This document shows positions 23,735-36,049 of a stretch of DNA of 64,000 bases, one piece after another. The notes beneath the pieces were generated by a model, which was given only the letters and a program-made list of their open reading frames with translations, ran no database searches and had not been told where the DNA came from. Made by a program: the position numbers and the translations under genes. Source of the DNA: Hermatobates lingyangjiaoensis (taxonomy: Eukaryota; Arthropoda; Insecta; Hemiptera; Hermatobatidae); the NCBI GenBank assembly GCA_026182355.1, contig JAPFBL010000257.1:434001-498000 (forward strand), given 5' to 3'. Positions within the stretch are counted from its first letter, which is position 1; every line of letters begins with the position of its first letter.

Positions 23735-23880
23735 GCTCATCCCTTTGAAACGTGCTATTTTTGGTTAAAATTTTAATCTGATTGGTCAAACCGTGTGACC
23801 TGTAACGTGTCAACAGTCTTTAAGAATCAATCAGATGTATTTTCTTCTTACATTTTATAGAAAAAAGGACTTTTTTGGTT
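23735..23880 (-). repeat. Old family X fragment (X10)
   Basis: Diverged reverse match to the central X block (GGTCAAACCGTGTGACCTGT, flanked by a GCTATTTTTGG block). Confidence 0.45.
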
Positions 23881-24164
23881 GTTGAGATAATATGATGTTG
23901 TGTTCAAGTAGTGTTATTAGTTTAATAATAATTCAAAAGTTACAAATTACATAGTTAACTACAGCCAGAATTGTAACACAAATAGAGTACTTTTTTTCCA
24001 ATCACTCCCCACCCCTGTAGTAATTAAATTTTATTATAAAATATTCCTCTTTTCAACTACAGTAATTTATTATTTTGTTCACAAAAATAATAAATAAATA
24101 AGGATATTGAGGACGTAAAAGATAAGGAAAGAAACTTAAGCCTTGACAGGTCAAGGTCAACAGA

Positions 24165-24428
24165 GGAATTAAGGAAATTTGTTCAATTGAGACTCTGACA
24201 AGGATCAGTTATTATTGTCGGAAGATCTTAGTCTTATTTCTGAATTTCTCAATGTTGTTCAGAGGATGTATTTTATTTCACATGCTAATTTTGAAATCTT
24301 GCCGTATGGATGCATGTAACATTGTGATACTATGTTCAGCACATTCATTCACGTCTTAGTAACTGTGACTTTACCTTTTTTTTCTCCAAAGACTATGTGA
24401 AGCCGAAATGATCTGAACCATGGCTACT
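24165..24428 (+). mobile_element. PLE terminal fragment, family P8
   Basis: About 260 bases collinear with 45070-45370: AATTGAGACTCTGACAAGG, GAAGATCTTAGTC, TTCACATGC, then ATGTGAAGC. The hammerhead-like core is degenerate compared with the intact version at 45108. It ends where the Jockey relic begins. Confidence 0.65.
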
Positions 24429-24439
24429 TTACATAGCTA

Positions 24440-25245
24440 CATTACATTCTCCAACTGGACAAATGCATAGAGGTGTTCCCCAGGGCAGTGTTCTTGGTCC
24501 AATCCTATATTGCCTGCATACATTTGACTTCCCCAAATCTCCTCCTATAATAACTCCCAATTCACCCAATCAGATCGAGAAATTTCTCGGACTCTTCGCT
24601 GATGACACCGCTGTAGCTTATAGATGTGCTAATGTGAGCTATGCCACCAGGAAATTGCAATTTTTCCTCGATGGGGCTTTTCATTGGTTCACAAAGTGGA
24701 AACAAGCGTTGAACCCAACAAAGAGTTCCCATGTTCGATTCTGCAAGGGTGTTTCTCCCCGTCCTCTTCCTGTCTTCATTGGTAACCAGATAATTCCCTA
24801 ACAATCCCATGGAAAATATCTGGGTCTTATTTTAGACTCTAGATTAACTTTCAAGCAATACCTCCATAATAAATCCAAGCTTGGAATTTATTTGATGGGC
24901 AAACTATATTCTCTTTTCAAATCAAGGAATTCTCCCGATTCGGTCAAGGACCTTGTCTAAAAGGTGTCCTTCGTTCAGCGATGACTTATGGATGCTCCGT
25001 CTGGTTTAGAGCTGCACCCACGAACAAGGCATGTATCCAGATTGTTCAAAATAAGTGTGCCCGCCTTATAGCCAGGGCTGATTGGTACGCCCGTAATGTT
25101 GCTATTCACCATGATTTGAAAATGGAATCCATAGATAGTTACATCACCCGACTTACTACCAATGAAGACAACAAACTATCTACTCATCCAAACCTACTTG
25201 TACAAACTCTAAACCCTGCCACCATCCTTCCTCAACCTCACTGAA
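24440..25245 (+). pseudogene. Jockey-type LINE reverse transcriptase relic
   Basis: Shows HRGVPQGSVLGPILY, LFADDTAVAY (catalytic ADD), FHWFTKWKQALNPTKS, then GKYLGLILDSRLTFK, and in another frame LIARADWYARN and HHDLKMESI. The first segment stops at 24799-24801 and the frame shifts by about 24960. Endonuclease, ORF1 and the N-terminal RT are missing. The GVPQGSVLGP and FADDTAV forms are typical of the Jockey clade. About 250 bases of likely 3' UTR follow to about 25500. Confidence 0.85.
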
Positions 25246-25499
25246 CAATTACTTCATCCCCTGACTATCTGACTACTTTTCCAACTGATGACTAAAAACA
25301 TTGAAAACCATGACCTCAACAAGACCACATGACCGCGAATACGACATTATTACTGTACAGACAAACTTAATATCTGACATGAATTACTGACATTCCAAGC
25401 TATAGTAGCACAGTAAGCAAGCATTAGAAGGCCTTGGTCTGGAACTGCTAGTTAAGACGTGCACTATAGTGCGTGGATATATTCGTTGGTCGTTAGTCG

Positions 25500-28400
25500 T
25501 TGGACATTACATTGCTGGCTACTTCTGACACTGCTGAGTAAAAAATGTGAATTACTTCTTTTATCATTTTTTCAAAATTTTAACATTTTATTTCCAAGCA
25601 TACCCTTCCAATAGCATTAAAAAAATGGATTGTTATTACTGTTAGTGCATCTGCCAGTTTTATGATAATCTAGTTTTCACACGCTAGAAATAATAGTTTA
25701 GGGGAAAAAATCTCTCAAATCACATTCACTCCAAGAAAGTGATTTTCTCAATGATGAAATACGATGAAATATTTACTAAAGTTAAGAGGACAAAAATATC
25801 ATGGCAATCATTGATTAATATTTTGATATATTTACATACTTTAAATTTTCATAAAAATTATGTTTATGTTACAACATAAAAAAATATGTTAAAGTAAGTA
25901 ATTGTAAAGTAAACACCACATTGTAACATGTGAATTAAAGTATGTAATAAAAGTTTTAGTTTTCTTTTCCTCTATTTGAAATATTCAGTAATAAATTTTC
26001 AATTCTGCTGCGAATTTTTTATTTATTTATAAGGTGATAATTATTAGCCTTAATATTTGTATTATTCTAATAAATAATTTCTAGTCAAGATTATAGAAAT
26101 AAAATTCTCATTTTTAAAAGAATTAAAGAATTAATCTTTAAGGAATGTAATTAAGTTTCTAAAAAACTGAGTTACAAAAAAAAGAAAGTTGATGCTTGTA
26201 TATATATATATATATATATATATATACCACATCTGTGAGTTTTTTTATGTTATTTTTGAACAATTATTTTTAATGGTCTATATTTAAAAAAGAATTTTTT
26301 AGTTCTACTACATTTTTGTTTTGAATGAATATAGCACTAATTTAGTCGTTCAAAAATTGAGTACACTTTTATTCGTTTTAAACAAAAAATTTATGATTGG
26401 AATAATGGAAAAAAAACAATAGAATAACACTTATTGTTCGAAACGCACAGACGTTAGATAAAATATTTTTTGAGGAGACTTGGTGTTTCTTCCTTTTATT
26501 ATAATAATGAGTAAATACCACACAATAAATGATTATACAGCTCGGGAAAAAAATATTGTTTTCTAATAAAAATATTTAAAGTCTTAAAAAAATGGTTTCT
26601 TTTATAGAGTTCTGAGTACTAAAGTATTATTATTAATATACTGAAAATAAAACTGGAAATGGACTTTAATAAAAATTAATAATGAAGGATTATTGATTTT
26701 TCTCTCGTGTCTGGCAATGAACCTCACTGGTAATCAGACTCATAACGTCTAGTCCAGTTAAAACTGACCTAAGACTAACCTGCATTAAAGGTATACGATG
26801 ATTGTTTCTTGTTTTTCATGCTAAGATATGAAATCAGTGGTTGAGAGGTCATTCAATTGATATAGAAGTGATGTTTAAAGAATATAAGAGAAAACTGATA
26901 AGAGGTCAGTGAGGTCATGCAAACATTCTGAATACTCTATAGAATTGAGTCTCAGAGGATAGCAGCAGCTGGCACTAACTTGGCTACACGGTGTCCAAGA
27001 GTCAACATAATACTCACACTATTACTGGGTTTGAGTGGAGGCCGACATGCCGCTTTACTCATTAGAATTCAAGCACTTTCAGAAGCAAACAAGACTGTAA
27101 TTTTAAAAATGAAATTTAGGAAAAAATTCACAACAAAAAAAGACTGTTAAACCTTTATACCTGAAAAAACATAATTATATTTTTATTATGCCTATGTTTT
27201 CAATATATTATATTTTAATACGCTTAAAAAAGTAATCAGTATTAGTATTTTAGAAGAATCTGTGAAAAGTCATTTTCTAAAATTGAATTTTACATTTTCT
27301 TGTCTGAGACCTTCTGCAACCCAGGAGTAACTGAGATAAAACCTGGTTATATTCAGAACTGGAAAAAAAAAATGCTTATGCCAATTATATAATGTGAAGT
27401 CATTTAAATTGTCTTTGACTGATGACGTCATTTTGGAAAAATAATGTAGAAATTTAAAGGTATGTACATTATTATTAAATCAATCATTTCATATTTGAGT
27501 ATTATTACAAATATCATATTATATAACTTTTAGCATTTGGAACAAATATATTAATCTTAGTATATATAATCTAGAATTGCTTCTGACATTACCAGAAGTC
27601 TGCAAACTATTTCAGCTGATACAAGCGCAATATGAATGATATCTAATATAAATAACATGACTGAAGAAAATAATGAATAATTCCTAGCAATAATTTGTGT
27701 GACTAATGAAGCCAGTACGTTTTCTATTCTTCCAATCCAAACATGTTGTAGGTTCTTCTGTTATTGATTTTTAATTGCTTATCATAAACCTACTTCATTT
27801 ATATTTTAATCCATTAATGTGATTAATTTCTCGTATGCTCTACTCAGTTAATTATTTGCTTCAGCTGTTATTTATCATAACGTTACTCTGTTATTATACT
27901 TCTAATGGTTCTACCATTAAGTAAATTTCAGTAATTCATTTTCACTCAATTTTAATACTGAAATATTACATTAGAAAATAAATAATAACTATTCATTTCT
28001 TGTAAACTATAAAGCCTTATTTGTAAATCAACTTAAATTCTATAATAACTTGGAAGAAATATTAAAATAACTAACAGATTTATAATCTAGGCATTTCTGA
28101 TAGAACTTGACTGCTCAAATCAGAATTGAGTATTAATGAGTTTGTATTAGAATAAGATTACACAATTTACAGCTACCAGAATTGTAATATATTTAGAAAT
28201 TACTATTTAAAATAATTGTTTTATGAACAATAATTATATTATTTATGATAATATTATTAATAATAATGGTTATATTATTCATTTATGAACAATCAAATGT
28301 ATACCAGACCTGTTCCCAGATCTATAAGCTTCGCTGTTAGTGAGAATAAACATGTTTTGCGGTGCAATAAATTTCTGGATGTGCTTATGCAGGATGAACT

Positions 28401-29144
28401 ATAACCCTACGAATATATTCTTAAATTGAATAGATTTAAAACCATTCAGTCATCAACAGACATGACAATATTACGTAAAGCTTATGTGACTTTTATAAGC
28501 TTTATAAATTAATGCAAACGTTTATAAAGCTTATAAACGAATGTATTCACACATATTGAATATGTAGCTCTCGACAGGACGAAAAGGCATTTTCTTTATC
28601 TAACTCAAAGCCTATTCTTAATGAAAATATATTCAAAAACAATAAAGAAACAAATAGCTAAGGAAGAGCCTTGGGAAGGTCTCAAGACCAGCTGGTGTCG
28701 TATTCCAGGGTATCGATTCAAGAAAAAGTAGTCACTACTACTAGTAGTAATTAGTAGGTAACCCTCAAAACACATTTTTCATACAGTAATAGCTAACAGT
28801 GTTCCGATGCCATAACCATTGTTAAACAGATGGACCGACAGCATCAGTTGACGTTCTAAACTAGTTGTTTATAGTGTTTTCCTGCTAACATTGTTGTGAA
28901 CTTTACTAAACGGTAGAAGGCTAATACAATGACATTATTAAGAAATATTTCAAACTGAATCTTCCCTTGTTGTTATTAATGTATTAGAAACCTTTTATAG
29001 AACTTATATAAACGCATTCAAATGGGATGTTGAACATTCCAAAGTTCACACCGTACTTCGTACCAAATATTTATAAATAATCATTAATTCAAAACATAAA
29101 ACAATCTGTCAGGACAACATATCAAAGGATACAAGGAAAGAACA
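25500..29144. other. AT-rich stretch with one (TA)n tract
   Basis: No gene is recognised. There is a (TA)n run at 26199-26226. A GC-richer patch at 26900-27060 has no convincing frame or splice pair. The repeated TTTATAAGCTTTATAA and its complement near 28490-28545 form a local palindrome. Confidence 0.55.
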
Positions 29145-29262
29145 GGTAGAAAAAACAACACAACTCACTTCATTATTTCAATCTCATTAACCTCTTCTTC
29201 TCCTTCTCCTGATGACGACTAGATTGAAATATTAAAGTGAGTTGTGTTGCTGTTTCTATGTG
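29145..29262 (+). mobile_element. Small hairpin mini-PLE
   Basis: Arms AACACAACTCACTT...TTTCAATCT and the complementary AGATTGAAATATT...GTGAGTTGTGTTG enclose CTCCTGATGACGAC. The CTGATGA core and GAAA are present, but stem II is mismatched. About 118 bases, with no protein. It resembles the P2 end. Confidence 0.6.
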
Positions 29263-29791
29263 TTCTTTTCTTATAATCGTTTGATAAATCATTAAATCCT
29301 ATTGTGAAAAAATAGATTCATCGATTACAAGCTAGCATTTTACTTTAACTACTGTTTTATAACGTCCTTTTCAAGAAATCTAAACTAAACTTTCCTGTTC
29401 AGTAGAAATTTAAACATTGAAGTAATAACTCTACCAAATTACTTCTACTTATTGAACTGTCAAAACTGCATGTACAGAATGGGTGGCACAATAGTCATTC
29501 GACAATTTTAAAAATAAATGTTCTTATAATATTATTTGTCAATGATATCTCGTCAATATTTTTATTGATTGTGTCTTTTAAACACCTTTTATAGAAGTAA
29601 CTCTTAAAAATAATTTATTCTTTACTACAACAGTTCATATTATCCGACATCCAAGTTTATAAATTTCTAATTGATATTTCATTTTCATATCAAATTACAA
29701 CCAACTTAATTTACATAACAAGTGACTAACTATCACTCATTGCATTTGTAGTTAACGCTGATTTCGAAGTCGAATAGGAGATATGAGTTGA

Positions 29792-29941
29792 GTTTTTGCA
29801 TATAGAATCAGTAGGTTAATTGAAAACCGTGTCGCGTCTATCACCGATGAGTGTTCTTACAATGTATTAGCAGGCTGTGATAATGAGATTCCAATTAATG
29901 CTATACGAAGAATTAAAGATTGTCTGTACACTTTTCAATGA
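29792..29941 (+). other. Short coding-like frame, unidentified
   Basis: A 49-codon frame between stops reads RISRLIENRVASITDECS, then NVLAGCDNEIPINAIRR and KDCLYTFQ. Its amino-acid composition is balanced, unlike chance frames in this AT-rich DNA. It could be a terminal exon (a possible acceptor lies just upstream, TTTTTGCATATAG) or an old element remnant. The family is not recognised. Confidence 0.25.
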
Positions 29942-32417
29942 GAAATAACCAAATAAACTTTAAAAATTTAAAAAAAATAATAACATTATAAAAAACAATA
30001 CCCTCATAATTTAGTTTCCATGAAAGTGTAAAATTCTCTGTGCCAAACAATTAAAATGACAATTAACCATAATGATCTGTAGTATATGTCACTCATACCT
30101 ATGCATTTTGCTTTTACAAAGAGCATAATCGATTGTTCTATCCTTATATTCCCTCTCATGGGGTGTGTGTGGGTTTAGATGTTTAAAACAAATAACTATA
30201 AGTTATCTTTATGTCATTTATGTCACGTTATCTTTATATACCAACAAGGAAATGTTTTTTTTTTCGAATTTTACAATCATTGACTGATTGATATGGTTTT
30301 TTAGCTGTCATACTCGTACATGTGTAACACTTATGTGACAACTAAAAACCCCATTACAAAGATGTAGAGTTTAAACGTATGATAAACGTTTCAGTATTAA
30401 ACATTTTTTTGTTGTTAAATATATGCTTTATACGAGAAAGGAGATCACAACAAGAGGTTTAGAAGTTGTATTGATGTATTCTATTCCTTTATATTGTGTT
30501 TTGTATTAATCAATCTTACAGATTTTAATTTTCAGTTATCATTAAAGAAGAAGATAGATACATTTTTATAATTTATTATTATTTTATCCATATTTTTAAA
30601 GTTGAAGTGTCTCTCTGACTGTTTGTATGCCCATTTACAAATTACATCTGATTTAAATGGAGAAAGTCTTATTTTCTTAAAATATTTTTCTGTTAGCCAT
30701 TTATCAAAAAAAAAATTAATAAATTAGTTAGCATATAGTTAAAAGAAGTGTTGAAGCATATGATGTTTAGTTTTTCACATTTTTTTTTATCTTTTTGGTT
30801 TAGCTTTTCCAAATATTCGATGTGTGTAAGCTACTAATAATCAGATTGCTATCGTTAATGACATAATAAAGATGTTTATGTGGATGATTCTTAAATCATG
30901 TCTATATTTTAACCTGTAAAATTTATAATCGTATAAGTTGAGAAAAATTGATCGCAAACTATTAAAATTAAAATAGTTTACAAACAAATGACTTCAGGTG
31001 AAATTTGAAAGCACTTAGTCAATTGCAAATTTCATTCTATACAGCTTTAATTTGAAACATTGGTTTATTAGAAACTAATATTCTAACCATTCTGCCTATT
31101 TAACTGACGATTTGTTGCAGTTGCCTTCTGAAACGAATTAACTATGTTCCTACTTCTCTAAATCTTCTTCCTCTTTCGTCAACCACTATCTCTCGTGAGT
31201 AAACCATTGTTGCATTCCCGTTAGAAGAGTTTTATTAGCTCGTTGTAATACTGACGCACGCGTCCATAAGGACAAACCATAAAAAATAAAGCAATGTTGC
31301 CAACGTATAGTGATTTTTTACCACTAAAACAATAACTATGGAAAATGAAATTATATAACCCAAACAGCTGTATAAAAAGTATTACCACAATAAATCATAT
31401 AATCTATGACAGTCTCACGTGTGTAAGTTGAGTATCTCTGATGTACAGGAGTTACATTTTTGGTAAACACCCAAAAACAATATTCAAACTTCACTCTAAA
31501 AAAATATCATAGGTGAATCCAGGGACTCATCAAAGTTGAAACAATAATAGAATTTGCAAATATCATGTAACTAAATTTAATGTTGTTAATATATTCTTGT
31601 AGTCATGAAAGAGATATAATTAAATTCAGTCTCTAAATAAAGTCTAGGGAAACTAAATATTTATGAAATTTCTTGCTAACTAAAAATGAGTAATGGACAG
31701 AGTTAATCAAGTGAAACAAATTTTTATGTTCAGCATTCGAAGAATATATTAAATAAAAATGCGAAGAATTTTTATTATAATATATTACCGTAAGAATATT
31801 TGTTAAAAAATGGAGTAAATTCATTCATGTTATCATAATTAAGTGAGTTTTATCACCTTCATCATTACATCGTTATTTGCATAGTTTTAACAAAACCTTT
31901 CCTTATCAACGTTGTTTATTACTTTTAAGTCATGTATTGTTCTAATACTTTGATATGATTATTTATTATGCATTAAAATTGCAAATATATTTTAAAAAAA
32001 CATTTTAATCGCATTTGGAATAGTGCCTCTATTTTTAGTTAAGGATTTGTAAATGGCATGAACTGTCAAATTGATTTTTAGAGCAGAACTGCATATATTA
32101 CAAGTGGTTTGAAACTATTTAGGCATGTTTTGTTTGTTTTAAAAATTTAAAGTATATTTTTTTTAAATTATAGTGTCAAGAGAAAAATGTAATACAATCA
32201 TTTCAATAAATCAAAACCAATGTAAAGCATCGTATTAGAATGTTTCAAGAAAGTTTATTTTGTTAAAAATATTTATTCAGTCATGCCAGTTGACACTATT
32301 TGGTATTTACTATTGTTAAAAATATAGAACACCTCATGACGAAAAATTGTTTATACTGTAAATACTCAAATGAACAAACTGCAAAACTTTTTATAGCAAC
32401 ATATTCTATAATTTTTA
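29942..32417. other. AT-rich stretch, nothing recognised
   Basis: No gene, repeat family or RNA structure is recognised. Short chance frames only. Confidence 0.6.
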
Positions 32418-34433
32418 ATAATCTGGAGTGGGCTACGCACAACTTTGCCATGATTAAACATAATACCATACGGCTTGGGAATATAATCTATAATGATCCA
32501 TTTAGGCCTAATATAAAGTCTAAATGGGACATGTTTATTCTTTCATTCCTAGAGATAGTACAGATAGTGATTGATCCACTGATCAATATATACGCTTCGT
32601 TTTGTATATCACAACACTGATAAATATAATATCATTAGTATAACTACAGCAATAATAACAATTTTAAAAAGCGTCAGTGTAGATTTCGTGTTACAGGAGA
32701 ACATTGCTTTTGTTCCAATAGCCAGTAGATCTCTTACATAGTTTATCTGAGTTCTTTGTACATTGAAGATTTAAGAAACTTTTCCCCTTTAAAACATGAG
32801 AATATTCCTCTTTTATTTGAAAAATGACAGAAAAAATGTCACATTAAGATAATTATAAATTTAAAATATAGGATAATTATATTTTTTATTTTTCAAACAA
32901 TGGTTTCAATTTTTGAATTGTGTTTTACATTGTTGGTCCTTTATAATATTATTATACTGGGAATTTTATGGCCTACTAGTGATTCTTTAACAATTATTTT
33001 TCAATCCTTTGTCAAAAATCATAATAATCCAGTATTCTCTGAGCGAGTGTTACCTTTTTCCTGCGTGCTGTTCTGTGTTATAAGATAGCTGTAAATGTGT
33101 ATTGAGAGAAAAATATATTATTAATTAGCCAGTTTTGCATACTCAAATCAAGTACAAAGCTGGCTTTTCAGTCTACTTTAAAGCTTTTGTAGCTAGAAAC
33201 TTGAAATTGTTAAAAATAATAGGTATGAACTATTAGACTACAATACTGCAAACAATGGATATTTGTCAACAACTATAATAATTCTTATGGAAAGATTACA
33301 TGCGTCATACTTCAATATTACCCAAAGATACTATAATTAATAAACACTAAAGAATTTACAAGTGATATTATGTTTTGTTAGAGGATGCAACATATAGATT
33401 AATTAGAGCATTTTGTGAGACAAGTCCATTATACCATGGAAAGCATCCAAAATTATATGTTTGATTGGTATTGGTTTTCTACATTTAAGAATTTTATTCT
33501 TTTAAATATCATATTAAGTTATTCAATTAAATAACAATTCTTCATTAAACCTCTAAGCATAAATTTTATTTCAGTGGATTAAATTTCTTAGAAAAAATTT
33601 CTAAGTCAATGTAAACAATGTAAATAAATGTAAACGATTACAATAATAGCAACCAAACCATTATTCTAGGATCAATATTCAGTTTTTTTTTAGCCTTACA
33701 GCTCTTTACTGTAATTGAAACTTTATGAGTTCTTTTTAATTATTAATATTTTGTTCAATTTTTTTTCAACATTTCTTTGTTTTTTAATGACCGTTTAACA
33801 TCAAAAATCATTTTGAAAAAAGAAAATATAATATAATACATTTAATACATTTTAGTTAATGTATTTTAGAAAAAAAATCTCAACTCAGCCTCTACTTTAA
33901 AATTTTTTTTTCGGATTTAGTTTCATTTTGATCTGTCAAATGGTATGACTTGTATCGCTCTCCCAGGCTTACAGATTTAATTACAAGTCAAAATTTTTAT
34001 TTCTTATTGAAAAAAAAAATCCTATGGTTTTATAAGTCTGAGTAGTTTTACCTTTTATTGCTTTTGTAATCCCAAAGATAATGCTAAAATTTCAAGACTC
34101 TTAGAGTTAATAGTTCAGGAGAAAAAATGTTGTCTAAAATCACATTTTTGGCAAAGAAGTAACTTTCCCATCATGCATACAGCACACGTACACTATGGGC
34201 CTATTTTTGTGTAAAATATCAATTTGATCCATCGAAGATTCTGGACCGTATCGCGACCACAATCGTTGGATACATACTCACCCAGCCACCCACCCACCCA
34301 CCTATAAACACACACACAAAGACATGAAATGTCGTAAAACGACTTCTGGGACATTGAAATACGTAATTTCGTCAAAGCTTTCACATTGAATTTTTTCACC
34401 TTCACTACAGATTACTTATAAGTGATAAGTAAT
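32418..34433 (-). repeat. Old long-form family X copy (X5), about 2.0 kb
   Basis: Runs from AATCTGGAGTGGGCTACGC at the left to GATTACTTATAAGTGATAAG at the right. It has all the X blocks in reverse order, including the C-rich tract at 34281-34302, the complement of the G tract. About 350 bases longer than X1, X3 and X4: its central part (about 33060-33560) is absent from them but has a counterpart in X2. It is diverged, so an old insertion. Confidence 0.8.
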
Positions 34434-35009
34434 AATAAGAAAATTTACTTATGATATACAGAATGAGTTACAAATATAGATGGAAATGTGAATTGTTTTA
34501 ATATACATGGGTTGATAGATCGTATCATTAATATGAAAATGATAAATAATGTCATAAGTAATGAATTTAAAATGACACAACACAGAAAGTAAAAGAAAAA
34601 CCAAAACAGCAGGAAATGAGAACCAAAAGCAAAATAAAACTATGACAGAATGTCATGACTAAGGTTTGATGAGCTCAGGATTTGGCATATTATTTCCTGA
34701 AGCATATCTGGTTATAAACAGGAAGAAGCGAAGAAAAAAATAGATTAATTTTAAGAGACTATAAACAATTACTTCATTTTTTTCACTTTATTCATTTTTA
34801 AGTGAAAATATTTTATATTATTTATGAACTTCATATTTTCTTTATATTACTTCAAATTATAAACTATATTTAATAATTAAGATATTATCTATTTTTGATG
34901 CATGAAGTTTGTTTTTTGTTTTTTTTTTTTGTTTTCCAATAGACAACTTTTTAGTAGCTTTGAGAAAATAAACGGAAATGGAAGAGAGAAGATGAAGGAG
35001 GAAGTGTTT
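34434..35009. other. AT-rich stretch downstream of the promoter candidate
   Basis: No coding sequence is recognised. If the promoter at 35060 is real, this is the beginning of its first intron. Confidence 0.4.
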
Positions 35010-35015
35010 GCTTAC

Positions 35016-35060
35016 TGGTAGACGAGAGGCAAAGCAGGAACGCGGCAGGCGAACTCGACT
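35016..35060 (-). other. Candidate non-coding exon 1
   Basis: From the predicted start site A at 35060 to a donor, CCA|GTAAGC, at 35016/35015. It is 45 bases and GC-rich with no ATG. If spliced to the exon at 14538, the junction reads TACCA-AA-ATG, a good insect-type start context. The pairing is inferred. Confidence 0.35.
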
Positions 35061-35089
35061 GACGGCTGACCAGCGGAGGCCGTTATATA
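35057..35089 (-). promoter_or_regulatory. Candidate TATA plus initiator core promoter
   Basis: Minus strand: TATATAA at 35089-35083 and an arthropod-type initiator TCAGT at 35062-35058, with the A at 35060. Spacing from the first T of the TATA box to the start A is 29 bases. It lies in a ~200-base GC-rich island (35010-35215), the most distinct such patch outside element DNA. No downstream promoter element was seen. Confidence 0.45.
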
Positions 35090-35386
35090 GCAAGCTCCCC
35101 TCCGAGCGGCCGTGACACAACTCTTCGCCGCTGTCCACTCTTCTACATACTTCGACCAAATAACACTGCTCTTCGCACCGCAGTTGCTAGCTTGCATATG
35201 TTCCTCATACGTAAACCTGGGTACTCACCTAATAATAACTTTCACTTTCATTGAGTATTTAATCCCACTTAGATTACTATAAAAATTTATACATATTTAT
35301 GATATTTATTCTATTATTAGGCTCGATTCACAGTAAGCTATACTTTATAGCAACTTGATTTTAACCAAACACATACGAGTATACAT

Positions 35387-35392
35387 ACACAA

Positions 35393-35433
<41 letters not shown>
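35387..35433. repeat. (CA)n-(TA)n compound microsatellite
   Basis: CA units to about 35409, then TA units to 35433. It flanks the small PLE-like element on its left. Confidence 0.95.
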
Positions 35434-35615
35434 GGTGTGTTCTCTAATCGGGATCGGTCAATTTTCTAGAATAAAAAATCAAACTCTCGTTGCCGACGTT
35501 TCGGTTTTATTTAAAACCTTTTTCATGGGCAGAAGTACGAATTTTTTAACTAAGAAAATGAAATTTACATTATTTAAAGGAACAAAAAAGTTAACCGGAC
35601 AAAACCTTCGACTAG

Positions 35616-35618
<3 letters not shown>
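35434..35618 (-). mobile_element. PLE terminal fragment, family P7, with TA runs on both sides
   Basis: Minus strand: CATGAAAAA, then a 6-bp stem GGTTTT/AAAACC with a 4-base loop, then GAAACGTCGG. The stem and GAAAC fit the hammerhead-like layout of PLE ends, but the CTGANGA core is altered. About 185 bases with no protein. Confidence 0.5.

Positions 35619-35665
<47 letters not shown>
35619..35665. repeat. (TA)n microsatellite
   Basis: Uninterrupted TA run at the other side of the P7 fragment. Confidence 0.95.
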
Positions 35666-35734
35666 TAAATTGAAAAACTAAATACCACACCTACTATAAA
35701 ACTTTAAATTACACAAAAAAATGAACAGAACAAA

Positions 35735-35805
35735 GATAAAATGCACACTTACTAAATTCAATATTTTGAACTGTTGTTCGTCAAACTAAGTTTCCAGCTG
35801 TTCTG
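35735..35805 (-). mobile_element. Degenerate PLE terminal fragment, P3-like
   Basis: Minus strand: TTTGACGAAC, a 4-base loop, GTTCAAAATATTG, then TTTAGTAAGTGTG. The order matches the P3 end (stem, then GAAAATTA, then GTAAGTGTG) with core changes. Confidence 0.4.
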
Positions 35806-35978
35806 TTATCTTCCTTCTTTATTACTTTTATGTTAGCTTCTCAGTTTTTACTTTGTCTGCTCTCTTATGACAAAAAAATTGAAAGGCCTCAGAGCATTTA
35901 TTTTTGTTGTTTTCTTTTCTCCATTGTGGTTTGCACTTCATTGATTGCATCACGTGTTTATTCATTGTGGTTTTTCTG

Positions 35979-35990
35979 CACACACACACC

Positions 35991-36040
<50 letters not shown>

Positions 36041-36049
36041 TATATATAA
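35979..36049. repeat. (CA)n-(TA)n compound microsatellite
   Basis: CA run to 36008, then TA run to about 36049. It abuts the inverted PLE terminal repeat of the P5 element. Confidence 0.95.

Noticed and set aside
35012..35197. 61-codon frame MQASNCGAKSS as a gene
   Set aside because: It runs through the TATA box and initiator and has no recognised domain. The promoter reading explains the GC content better.
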